64,000 bases of DNA from Bacteroidota bacterium. Its GTDB lineage: Bacteria; Bacteroidota; Bacteroidia; Chitinophagales; Chitinophagaceae. Below, one piece after another: positions 44,724 through 51,866 of this stretch. The stretch lies in assembly GCA_030706735.1 (NCBI GenBank), contig JAUZNZ010000011.1:62001-126000 (forward strand), in the 5' to 3' direction. Within the stretch, counting starts at the first letter, position 1, and every line of letters begins with the position of its first letter. Below the pieces are notes generated by a model. That model ran no database searches. It saw nothing but the letters and a program-made list of their open reading frames with translations, and was not told where the DNA came from. The position numbers and the translations under genes were made by a program.

Positions 44724-45446
44724 ATGACCAACATGGAATACAACACCACGCGTAATCACCTGATCATGCGTGAATACGGGAGGCATATCCAGAAGATGAT
44801 CGAATACCTGGTTAGCCTGGAAGACAGTGATAAGCGGCAGCGGAATGCGCAAGCGGTTATTGAGCTGATGGGTTTTCTGAATCCTCATCTGAAGAATGTG
44901 GAAGACTTCCGGCATAAGTTATGGGATCACCTGTTCCTGATCTCCGATTTCAAACTCGAAGTGGCGTCTCCTTATCCCATTCCGACGCGTGAAACGCTGA
45001 AGGCCCGTCCGAAGCCATTGAAGTATCCGAAACGCTACCCCAAATTGTCCCATCTGGGCAAGAACCTGGAGATCATCATCAACAAGGCCCTTGCCGAGGA
45101 GAATCCCGACAAACGCAATGGGTTTGCGAATGCGGTCGCCTATTATATGAAGCTTGCCTACAATAACTGGCATAAAGAGACCGTGCATGACGACGCCATT
45201 CAAAGCGAACTGAACGCCATTACCGGCGGCCAGCTGGAGTTCACCAATACGCCTTTCGTGAAGAGCTTCCGACCGAACGAGAACAGGGAGCGCGAGCGCG
45301 AGCGTGGGGGATATGGCGACTATCGCAACAAGCGCAATCAGAAGTTTCAACCTCGCGGCGGCGGCGGAGGCGGCGGCAATCGCAATGACCGCAATAATGA
45401 CCGTGGCGGTGGCGGCGGCGGCAAGTTCAAAAAGAAAAGATTCTGA
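44724..45446 (+). CDS. DUF4290 domain protein with Arg/Gly-rich tail
   Basis: The 240-residue protein has a helical DUF4290 domain (about 1-175; REYGRHIQKMIEYLVSLED, GFANAVAYYMKLAYNNWHK) and an intrinsically disordered C-terminus of about 50 residues dominated by Arg, Gly and Asn (RERERERGGYG, GGGGGGNRND), ending KKKRF. Such RGG-like tails often bind RNA in other proteins; whether this is so here is inference. It lies 18 nt upstream of murA with a consensus promoter, a common arrangement in this phylum. The domain's role is unknown. Confidence 0.85.
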   Translation: MTNMEYNTTRNHLIMREYGRHIQKMIEYLVSLEDSDKRQRNAQAVIELMGFLNPHLKNVEDFRHKLWDHLFLISDFKLEVASPYPIPTRETLKARPKPLKYPKRYPKLSHLGKNLEIIINKALAEENPDKRNGFANAVAYYMKLAYNNWHKETVHDDAIQSELNAITGGQLEFTNTPFVKSFRPNENRERERERGGYGDYRNKRNQKFQPRGGGGGGGNRNDRNNDRGGGGGGKFKKKRF

Positions 45447-45464
45447 TCACCGTCAATCAATAGC

Positions 45465-46769
45465 GTGCATTCATTCGAAGTCACCGGTGGTAATAAGCTC
45501 AAGGGAGAGATCATTCCGCAGGGCGCAAAAAATGAAGCTTTACAAGTCATCAGCGCCGTATTGCTCACGCCGGAAAAAATCACCATTTCCAACATACCGG
45601 ACATCCTCGACGTCAACCTGCTCATCGAGCTGTTGGGCGAGATGGGCGTACGCATCGACCGCTGGGCGCGCGACACCTGTTCCTTCCAGGCCGACCAGGT
45701 CGACATCGAATTTCTGCGCAGCGAGACGTATCGCCGGAAGAGCGGCAGGCTGAGGGGATCCGTGATGGTGGCTGGGCCGATGCTTGCCCGTTTCCGGAAG
45801 GCCTTTGTCCCCAAGCCCGGGGGCGATAAGATCGGAAGGCGCAGGCTGGACACCCATATCATCGGGTTCGAACGGCTGGGTGCGCAATTCACCTACCATG
45901 CCGACGAAGGGCTGTTCCACCTGGAGGCGCCGAGGCTGAAGGGAACCAACATGCTGCTCGACGAACCCTCCGTGACGGGAACGGCAAACCTGGTGATGGC
46001 CGCGTCCATGGCCGAGGGCAAGACAACGATCTATAATGCCGCCTGTGAACCCTATGTCCAGCAACTCTGCAAGATGCTGACCCGCATGGGCGCCCGGATC
46101 ACCGGCGTCGGCAGCAACCTGCTGACGATCGAGGGCGTGGACTACCTGGGCGGAACGGAGCATCGCATGTTGCCGGATATGATCGAGATCGGCTCGTTCA
46201 TCGGACTGGCGGCCATGACCCAAAGCGAGATCACCATCAAGCAGGCCGGCGTCCAGCACCTCGGCATGATCCCCGATAAGTTCAGGCAATTGGGCATCGG
46301 AGTGGAGATCCGCGGGGACGATATTCATATTCCCGAGCAGGAGCTCTATGAGATCCAGACCTTCCTGGACGGTTCGGTACTGACCATTTATGACAATCCC
46401 TGGCCGGGCTTTACGCCTGACCTGCTGAGTATCGTGCTGGTCGTCGCCACGCAGGCGCGAGGTTCCGTGCTGATCCACCAGAAAATGTTCGAGAGCCGCT
46501 TATTCTTCGTCGATAAGCTGATCGATATGGGCGCGCAGATCATCCTTTGCGACCCGCACCGGGCTGCCGTGATCGGCATGGCCAGGGAACAAAAGCTAAG
46601 GGGGATCACGATGAGCAGTCCGGACATACGGGCGGGCGTGGCCTTGCTGATCGCCGCGTTAAGCGCCGAGGGCCGGAGCGTCATCCAGAATATCGAGCAG
46701 ATCGACCGCGGCTATCAGCAGATCGATGAGCGGCTGCGCCGGCTGGGCGCCCAAATCAAGAGAGTATAA
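45465..46769 (+). CDS. murA: UDP-N-acetylglucosamine 1-carboxyvinyltransferase (MurA) with Asp in place of catalytic Cys
   Basis: MurA transfers enolpyruvate from PEP to UDP-GlcNAc, the first committed step of peptidoglycan synthesis. The 434-residue protein has the two inside-out alpha/beta barrels and motifs GNKLKGEI, GAKNEAL, VAGPMLARF and GIGVEI. In the catalytic loop, where E. coli MurA has GGC, the sequence reads GGDKIGRRRLDTH: Asp121 (codon 45825-45827) replaces the Cys that fosfomycin alkylates. MurA proteins with Asp at this site are known to be fosfomycin-resistant. The start is a GTG. gmk follows after 5 nt. Confidence 0.96.
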   Translation: MHSFEVTGGNKLKGEIIPQGAKNEALQVISAVLLTPEKITISNIPDILDVNLLIELLGEMGVRIDRWARDTCSFQADQVDIEFLRSETYRRKSGRLRGSVMVAGPMLARFRKAFVPKPGGDKIGRRRLDTHIIGFERLGAQFTYHADEGLFHLEAPRLKGTNMLLDEPSVTGTANLVMAASMAEGKTTIYNAACEPYVQQLCKMLTRMGARITGVGSNLLTIEGVDYLGGTEHRMLPDMIEIGSFIGLAAMTQSEITIKQAGVQHLGMIPDKFRQLGIGVEIRGDDIHIPEQELYEIQTFLDGSVLTIYDNPWPGFTPDLLSIVLVVATQARGSVLIHQKMFESRLFFVDKLIDMGAQIILCDPHRAAVIGMAREQKLRGITMSSPDIRAGVALLIAALSAEGRSVIQNIEQIDRGYQQIDERLRRLGAQIKRV

Positions 46770-46774
46770 TCAAC

Positions 46775-47341
46775 ATGGAGCAGAAGATCGTCATCATTAC
46801 GGCCCCCTCCGGCGCGGGGAAGACCTCGATCACACGCTATCTGCTGGAAAAATATCCGCGGCTGGCCTTTTCGGTTTCTGCGGCCACGCGTCCCCCGCGA
46901 TCCTATGAGCGGAACGGGGTCGACTACTACTTCCTGAGTCAGTCTGAATTCGAACAAAAGATCGTGCAGGGAGAGTTTGCCGAATGGGAAATGGTCTATG
47001 AGGGCAAATTCTACGGCACGTTGAAATCGGAGCTGCTTCGCATCTGGGAATCGGGCAGGGTGCCCTTGCTGGATATCGAGGTGAAGGGCGCCATTCATAT
47101 GCAGCATCAATTCCCGGGCCATACGCTGTCGATCTTCATCGAGCCCCCTTCGATCGAAGAGCTGCGACGACGCCTCGAAACGCGGGGCACGGAGACGCCG
47201 CAAACCCTGGCGGCCCGGGTAGGCAAGGCCGCCTATGAGATCTCCTTTTCACACCATTTCGACCGCACCATCGTAAATAATCAGCTGGATGAGGCCTGCC
47301 GGGAGGCGGGGGCCATCGTTAGCGCCTTTTTGGAGAGCTGA
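46775..47341 (+). CDS. gmk: Guanylate kinase
   Basis: Gmk phosphorylates GMP to GDP. The P-loop APSGAGKTSI is at residues 10-19, then the GMP-binding RPPRSYERNGVDYYF and the lid motif RGTET. Length (188) is normal. It begins 5 nt after murA and forms the end of the DUF4290-murA-gmk run. A triple 20-bp repeat follows the stop. Confidence 0.97.
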   Translation: MEQKIVIITAPSGAGKTSITRYLLEKYPRLAFSVSAATRPPRSYERNGVDYYFLSQSEFEQKIVQGEFAEWEMVYEGKFYGTLKSELLRIWESGRVPLLDIEVKGAIHMQHQFPGHTLSIFIEPPSIEELRRRLETRGTETPQTLAARVGKAAYEISFSHHFDRTIVNNQLDEACREAGAIVSAFLES

Positions 47342-47348
47342 TCGCGTC

Positions 47349-47408
47349 CGGGGGAGCCGATCCCTTCCCGGGGGAGCCGATCCCTTCCCGGGGGAGCCGA
47401 TCCCTTCC
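47349..47408. repeat. Three perfect 20-bp tandem repeats downstream of gmk
   Basis: The unit cgggggagccgatcccttcc occurs three times without a mismatch at 47349-47368, 47369-47388 and 47389-47408, starting 8 nt after the gmk stop. There are no spacers, so it is not a CRISPR. It may vary in copy number between strains. Confidence 0.9.
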
Positions 47409-47468
47409 CTTTTCCGATTTTTCCAAGTACATTTGTCCTGCTGGCGCGCGGTTTGCCGGTACAAACGC

Positions 47469-48746
47469 ATGATCAATACCAATACCCTTATCTGGATAGT
47501 AGTTGCCTGGCTCATGATCTCCATATTTGCCGGGATCGAAGTAGCCTTCGCCAGCGCCAATAAGCTTGCCATCGAGCTGAAGAAGAAGCAGGGGCACAGC
47601 AGCGGGATCATCCTTTCGCATTTCATGGAGCACCCGGCCCAGTTCATCGGCACCACGCTGCTGGCTTTCAATCTTTTCCTCGTCATTTTCGGGCTCATGG
47701 TCGGAGAGACCTTTTTGCCGCTCTGGAACCTGCTGATCACGCGGATCCATATTCCCAGCAGCTATGTCAATGCCATGCGCCTGTTTGCGGAGACGCTGGT
47801 GGCTTCCCTGTTTATCCTGTTGTTCGGGGAATTCATTCCGAAGGCGTTGTTCCGGGCCAAGAGCGATCCCCTGCTAAGCTTTTTCGCGTCGGGGATCGAG
47901 TTCCTGAATAAGTTCTGCTATCCGATCGCCCGCTTCTTCGTAGGCATCGCTCAATGGATCCTGAAATATGTCTTCAACGTGCGGATCGACGAGCGGAAAG
48001 GCCCTTTCTCGAAGACCGATATCGAACATTTCTTCCAGCAGTCGGGGGACAACCAGGAAGACTCGAAAGACCTGAACAAAGAGCTGTTTGAAGCGGCCCT
48101 TTCGCTGCCCAAGGTCAAGGTGCGCGAGTGCCTCGTACCCAGGAAGGAGATCGAAGGGATCGACGTGAACCTGACCATCGAGGATGCCCGGCGTCGCTTC
48201 GTGGAGACGAAACTGAGCAAGCTGGTCGTATATGACGGCAACCTGGATCATGTCACCGGCTATATTCACCAGCTCGATCTGTTCAGGAAGCCGCCGATGA
48301 TCAAGTCCATCCTGTTGCCGATCCCGGCCGTTCCGGAAAGCATGAGCGCCACCGACCTGATCAATAAGTTCAGCCGCGAGCGGAAGAGCATTGCCTGGGT
48401 AGTGGATGAATTCGGCGGCACGGCGGGGATCGTGACGATGGAAGACCTGCTCGAAGAGATCTTCGGTGAGATCAAGGACGAATACGATACCGAGGAATTC
48501 GAAGAAAAGAAGATCTCCGCCGACGAATATATCTTCTCTGGCCGGTTGGAGCTCGATTACCTGAATGAAAAATACGGTCTCGAACTGCCGGTAAATGAAT
48601 CCGAGACGCTTTCCGGCTATATCATCAATCAACATGAGACCATCCCCCGCCAGAAGGAGCGCATCATCATCGGGGACTATGAATTCGACATCCTGCAGGT
48701 CAGCGAGACCCGGATCGAAATGGTGCGTCTGAAGGTCCTGAAATGA
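47469..48746 (+). CDS. CNNM/CorC-type transporter (hemolysin family protein)
   Basis: A 425-residue inner-membrane protein: DUF21 membrane domain with four helices (about 1-175), then a CBS pair (VPRKEIEGIDVNL, VAWVVDEFGGTAGIVTMEDLLEEIFGEI) and a C-terminal CorC/HlyC transporter-associated domain (FSGRLELDYLNEKYG onward). Such proteins are linked to magnesium or cobalt export. The ATG at 47469 starts the membrane domain; the frame is open upstream through the repeats, but that part has no family residues. It also resembles the gliding-associated GldE type, which cannot be excluded. Confidence 0.9.
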   Translation: MINTNTLIWIVVAWLMISIFAGIEVAFASANKLAIELKKKQGHSSGIILSHFMEHPAQFIGTTLLAFNLFLVIFGLMVGETFLPLWNLLITRIHIPSSYVNAMRLFAETLVASLFILLFGEFIPKALFRAKSDPLLSFFASGIEFLNKFCYPIARFFVGIAQWILKYVFNVRIDERKGPFSKTDIEHFFQQSGDNQEDSKDLNKELFEAALSLPKVKVRECLVPRKEIEGIDVNLTIEDARRRFVETKLSKLVVYDGNLDHVTGYIHQLDLFRKPPMIKSILLPIPAVPESMSATDLINKFSRERKSIAWVVDEFGGTAGIVTMEDLLEEIFGEIKDEYDTEEFEEKKISADEYIFSGRLELDYLNEKYGLELPVNESETLSGYIINQHETIPRQKERIIIGDYEFDILQVSETRIEMVRLKVLK

Positions 48747-48985
48747 CCCCGCCGGGGGTCTGGGCGGCCTCCGTTAACCAATGTTAAGCCGTGGTTAATC
48801 AACCCCGGATTTTTTTTCATCTTTGCGATTTGACCCAACTTCGTTATCACAAGCGCGGAACATCCAAACTTTTTCATAGGTCAGTTAGGAGTAAACAATG
48901 CACTCTGTCATGGGGTGCTTGTTTTTTTCAGGGCACCCGCCGATCGGCCACCCGACTCTCCGATTTTCAAATTATCTTCGCGGCT
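48747..48985. other. Intergenic region with inverted repeats and a terminator, no clear gene
   Basis: This 239-bp stretch separates the CNNM transporter and rpiB. It contains TTAACC (48774-) paired with GGTTAA further right, a CATCTTTG -7-like word near 48828, and a terminator hairpin at 48893-48928. A short reading frame beginning at the ATG at 48899 after an AGGAG sequence overlaps the terminator arm and runs into rpiB; it is unlikely to be a gene. A small RNA or rpiB leader is possible. Confidence 0.4.
48893..48928 (+). terminator. Terminator-like hairpin upstream of rpiB
   Basis: AAACAA-t-GCAC (48893-48903) pairs with GTGC-TTGTTT (48915-48924) and is followed by four more T residues. It lies 58 nt before the rpiB ATG and downstream of no plus-strand gene other than the CNNM transporter, 147 nt away. 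Confidence 0.55.
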
Positions 48986-49432
48986 ATGGCATTCGACAAG
49001 AACAAACCGGTAGCGATCGGCAGTGATCATGCCGGTTTCGCGTACAAGCAGGACATCGCGCAATGGCTCCGGGAGCGCGGATGGCAGGTGTTGGACCATG
49101 GGGTCGGAGAGAACAGGTCGGTGGACTATCCGGACTACGCGCATCCGGTCGCGCGCAGCGTGGAAGACGGCGAGGCAGCCTTCGGCATCCTGCTCTGCGG
49201 CTCGGGCAACGGAGTGAACATGACCGCCAACAAACATCAGGGGGTCCGCAGCGCGTTATGCTGGGAGAGTGACGTGGTAAGGCTGGTACGGCAGCATAAT
49301 GACGCCAATGTGTTGTGTATGCCGGCGCGCTTTATCTCGCTGGAACTGGCCAAACAATTTGTGGAGCTGTTCATCGATACGTCCTTCGAGGGAGGGCGGC
49401 ATGCGAAGCGGGTCGCGAAGATCGGATGCTGA
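48986..49432 (+). CDS. rpiB: Ribose 5-phosphate isomerase B
   Basis: RpiB interconverts ribose 5-phosphate and ribulose 5-phosphate in the pentose phosphate pathway. The 148-residue protein has GSDHAGFAYK, the active-site Cys in LLCGSGNGVNMTANKHQG, and HNDANVLCMPARF. The ATG at 48986 matches the family N-terminus; the frame is open upstream for 65 codons, but that part is intergenic. A near-match TATCTTCG box ends 5 nt before the ATG. Confidence 0.95.
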   Translation: MAFDKNKPVAIGSDHAGFAYKQDIAQWLRERGWQVLDHGVGENRSVDYPDYAHPVARSVEDGEAAFGILLCGSGNGVNMTANKHQGVRSALCWESDVVRLVRQHNDANVLCMPARFISLELAKQFVELFIDTSFEGGRHAKRVAKIGC

Positions 49433-49482
49433 GCGGAGGGCCGGCGGGTGTTAGGCGGGCGGCCTGATGGGGAGCGGACGGC

Positions 49483-49992
49483 CTATCCGGCGGCCGCGTG
49501 CTTCTTCCTGATCTCCATCTTCATTTCGCAGCGTTCGATATCCTGCCGGTAATCTTTTATCTTTTCGTCATTCTGGCTGGCGAGGATCGCTTTTTCAAAA
49601 TAATATACTGCTTTCTCGAAGTTCAGGCGCAGTTCTTCGGACAGGGCATAGCGGCCATAAACCCAGGATTTGTCGATCGTGCGGATCCGCAGGCATTTCT
49701 CCAGGTGCAGGTTAAGCTCGTCGAAGCGCTCCATGTCCATGAACAGGGCGGCGATATGAAAATAGGAATGGGGATACAGGGGATCGCATTTGACGGCGGT
49801 GAGAAAGTGGTTCTCGGCCTTGGCATAGTCGTCGAACTGGGTCTTGTAGAGCCAACCGAGCGAGTTATGGGCGGGCGCGCTGTCCGGCTCTTCGTAGAGA
49901 ATGCTTTCGTACTTCTTAAATGCGTCGGCGTAGTGATTGTTCTTGATATCGGCTTCCGCCTCCAGGTAGAGTTCCTCGGAATTCGTATTCAT
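49483..49992 (-). CDS. Tetratricopeptide repeat protein
   Basis: A 169-residue cytoplasmic protein of stacked helices. At least three TPR-type units can be seen, for example APAHNSLGWLYKTQFDDYAKAENHFLTA and HSYFHIAALFMDMERFDELNLHLEKCL. There is no signal peptide. TPR proteins act as scaffolds, and the partner is unknown. It lies 16 nt downstream of the deoxyhypusine-synthase-like gene on the same strand. Confidence 0.85.
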   Translation of the reverse strand: MNTNSEELYLEAEADIKNNHYADAFKKYESILYEEPDSAPAHNSLGWLYKTQFDDYAKAENHFLTAVKCDPLYPHSYFHIAALFMDMERFDELNLHLEKCLRIRTIDKSWVYGRYALSEELRLNFEKAVYYFEKAILASQNDEKIKDYRQDIERCEMKMEIRKKHAAAG

Positions 49993-50008
49993 AAGTTATA
50001 CGTTTAAT

Positions 50009-50983
50009 TTACCAACCCAGCACCCATGCAAAGATAAGCGGGGCCACGATCGTGGCATCGCTCTCCACAATAAATTTCGGCGTATGGATATCCAGCTTGC
50101 CCCAGGTGATCTTTTCGTTGGGCACGGCGCCGGAATAAGAACCATACGAAGTGGTGGAGTCCGATATCTGGCAAAAATAGCTCCAGAAGGGAACGTCATG
50201 CCATTCGAGGTCCTGATACATCATGGGCACGACGCAGATCGGGAAATCCCCCGCGATGCCGCCGCCGATCTGGAAGAAGCCGACGCCCTTGCCTCCGCTG
50301 TTCTCACGGTACCATCCGGCCAGCCAGGCCATATATTCGATGCCGCTCCTGACCGTGGAGGCCTTCAGTTCATTCTTGATGACATAGCTGGCGAAGATAT
50401 TGGCCGTCGTGCTGTCTTCCCATCCGGGCACGACGATGGGGATATTCTTTTTTGCGGCCGCGACGATCCAGCTATCCTTCGGATCGATCTCATAATATTG
50501 TTCCAGGTCGCCGCTCAGCACGACCTTATACAGGAATTCATGGGGAAAATAGCGTTGCCCGTTTGCCTCCGCGTCCTTCCAGGCTTTGAGCAGGTGTTTC
50601 TGCAGGCGGCGGAAGGCCTCCTCCTCGGGAATGCAGGTATCCGTGACGCGGTTGTAATGGCTTTCGAGGAGATTCCATTCATCCTGCGGCGTGAGATCGC
50701 GGTAGTTGGGTACGCGCTTATAATGACTATGGGCTACGAGGTTCATCACGTCTTCCTCCAGGTTGGCGCCCGTGCAACTGATGATGTCGATCTTGCCCTG
50801 CCGGATCATTTCTGCCAGGGACAGGCCCAGTTCGCCGGTGCTCATGGCGCCCGCGATGGTCACCATCATTTTACCTCCTTCGAGCAAGTGGGTCTCATAG
50901 CCTTTTGCGGCGTCCATCAGCGCGGCTGCGTTGAAGTGACGATAATGATGTTCGATGAATCTCGAAACAGGTCCTTTTTGCAT
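50009..50983 (-). CDS. Deoxyhypusine synthase family protein
   Basis: A 324-residue homologue of deoxyhypusine synthase. The NAD-binding features (SCTGANLEEDV and GGGIAGDFP) and the conserved catalytic-type Lys296 in ITWGKLDIH are present. Bacteria have no eIF5A, so bacterial members are thought to act in polyamine metabolism, for example as homospermidine-synthase-like enzymes, but most are uncharacterised. Here the neighbours are a TPR protein and a methyltransferase, which do not reveal the substrate. The ATG at 50983 lies 5 nt after a TAATTTTG promoter box. Confidence 0.88.
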   Translation of the reverse strand: MQKGPVSRFIEHHYRHFNAAALMDAAKGYETHLLEGGKMMVTIAGAMSTGELGLSLAEMIRQGKIDIISCTGANLEEDVMNLVAHSHYKRVPNYRDLTPQDEWNLLESHYNRVTDTCIPEEEAFRRLQKHLLKAWKDAEANGQRYFPHEFLYKVVLSGDLEQYYEIDPKDSWIVAAAKKNIPIVVPGWEDSTTANIFASYVIKNELKASTVRSGIEYMAWLAGWYRENSGGKGVGFFQIGGGIAGDFPICVVPMMYQDLEWHDVPFWSYFCQISDSTTSYGSYSGAVPNEKITWGKLDIHTPKFIVESDATIVAPLIFAWVLGW

Positions 50984-50988
50984 GGTCG

Positions 50989-50996
50989 CAAAATTA
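50989..50996 (-). promoter_or_regulatory. -7 box TAATTTTG of the deoxyhypusine-synthase-like gene
   Basis: A perfect TAnnTTTG on the minus strand ends 5 nt before the ATG, implying a leaderless transcript. No TTTG at -33 is obvious. Confidence 0.5.
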
Positions 50997-51012
50997 TGAT
51001 TTTTCCAGGTCT

Positions 51013-51780
51013 TTATTCATTGTAGTACACTTTCGTCTCGTAGTCCATTTTGACCAGGCCATTCTCGTTGAACCGGGCGAAGAGTTCCTCCAGGCGGCGG
51101 ATCATTTCGTCATATCCGGCGTCCTTTTCCAGCGGCATGTAGGATGCCGAGAGCACGCGGCCCTTCAACGTCTCAAAATCCAGGAGCTGCTCGTTGGGGA
51201 ACGCAGTCACTTTCTGCCGCAGACCGCTGAAGAAGGCGGCGATGGCCGGCTCGTCGATGCGATTGGCGGCCTCGTAGTTCTTCCCGAACTCGAGGACCAG
51301 CTTTTCGTAGCCCTGCAAAAAAGGGGAGTCGGGCAGGCGGAGGTTCCAGATGAGGGCGATATGACCACCGGGCCTGAGTATGCGCAGGAATTCGGCTCGG
51401 CTGGCCGTTGGATCCATCCAATGAAATGCCTGGGCCACGGTGATGAGATCGACGCTTTGATCCTCGAGGCCGGTTGCCTCGGCCCTTCCCGCCTGACTGA
51501 AGAAGCGTTCGTATCCGGCGAGCCGTCGTTCCGCCTCACCGCGCATTTCCGCGTTGGGTTCCACTCCGATCACGTAGAGGCCTTTCAGCAGCAATAATTC
51601 GGTGAGGATGCCTGTGCCGGAGCCGATGTCCGCCACCTGGCCCGCCCTGCCCGCGCCCGGGCGCCATTGTTCCAGGAAGGCGATGAGTTCCGGCGGGTAG
51701 GAAGGACGGTATTTCGCATAATGGGCAACGCGATTGGAGAACCGGCCTGTCGGATCGAGATCTTTCAAACGATTAGCCAT
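51013..51780 (-). CDS. Class I SAM-dependent methyltransferase
   Basis: A 255-residue methyltransferase with motif I VADIGSGTGILTELLL, post-I acidic residue in VIGVEPNAEM, and motif IV-like VDLITVAQAFHWMD. The pattern HYAKYRPSYPPELIAFL near the N-terminus is typical of uncharacterised UbiE/Smt-like proteins of this group. Target unknown. It is divergent from lepB, with 87 nt between starts. Confidence 0.88.
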   Translation of the reverse strand: MANRLKDLDPTGRFSNRVAHYAKYRPSYPPELIAFLEQWRPGAGRAGQVADIGSGTGILTELLLLKGLYVIGVEPNAEMRGEAERRLAGYERFFSQAGRAEATGLEDQSVDLITVAQAFHWMDPTASRAEFLRILRPGGHIALIWNLRLPDSPFLQGYEKLVLEFGKNYEAANRIDEPAIAAFFSGLRQKVTAFPNEQLLDFETLKGRVLSASYMPLEKDAGYDEMIRRLEELFARFNENGLVKMDYETKVYYNE

Positions 51781-51866
51781 GAGGCAAAGATCATTAATTT
51801 AAAATTTATTTACTTTGTTACATTTACCCAGAATACCGACTAATAGTTGGGCCAAAAATATATGCG

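Noticed and set aside
47349-47408. CRISPR array
   Set aside because: The three 20-bp copies are contiguous with no spacers, and no cas genes are nearby.
47289-47468. N-terminal extension of the CNNM transporter through the 20-bp repeats
   Set aside because: The first 60 codons overlap gmk and the repeats and show no membrane or family features. The ATG at 47469 begins the DUF21 domain.
48791-48985. 65-codon N-terminal extension of rpiB
   Set aside because: RpiB proteins start at the conserved MAFDKNKPVAIGSDHAG. The upstream part contains a terminator and intergenic sequence.
48899-49027. Small ORF beginning at an ATG after an AGGAG sequence, ending in rpiB
   Set aside because: Its first codons form the arm of a terminator hairpin, and it runs out of frame into rpiB. 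Shine-Dalgarno sites are rarely used in this phylum.
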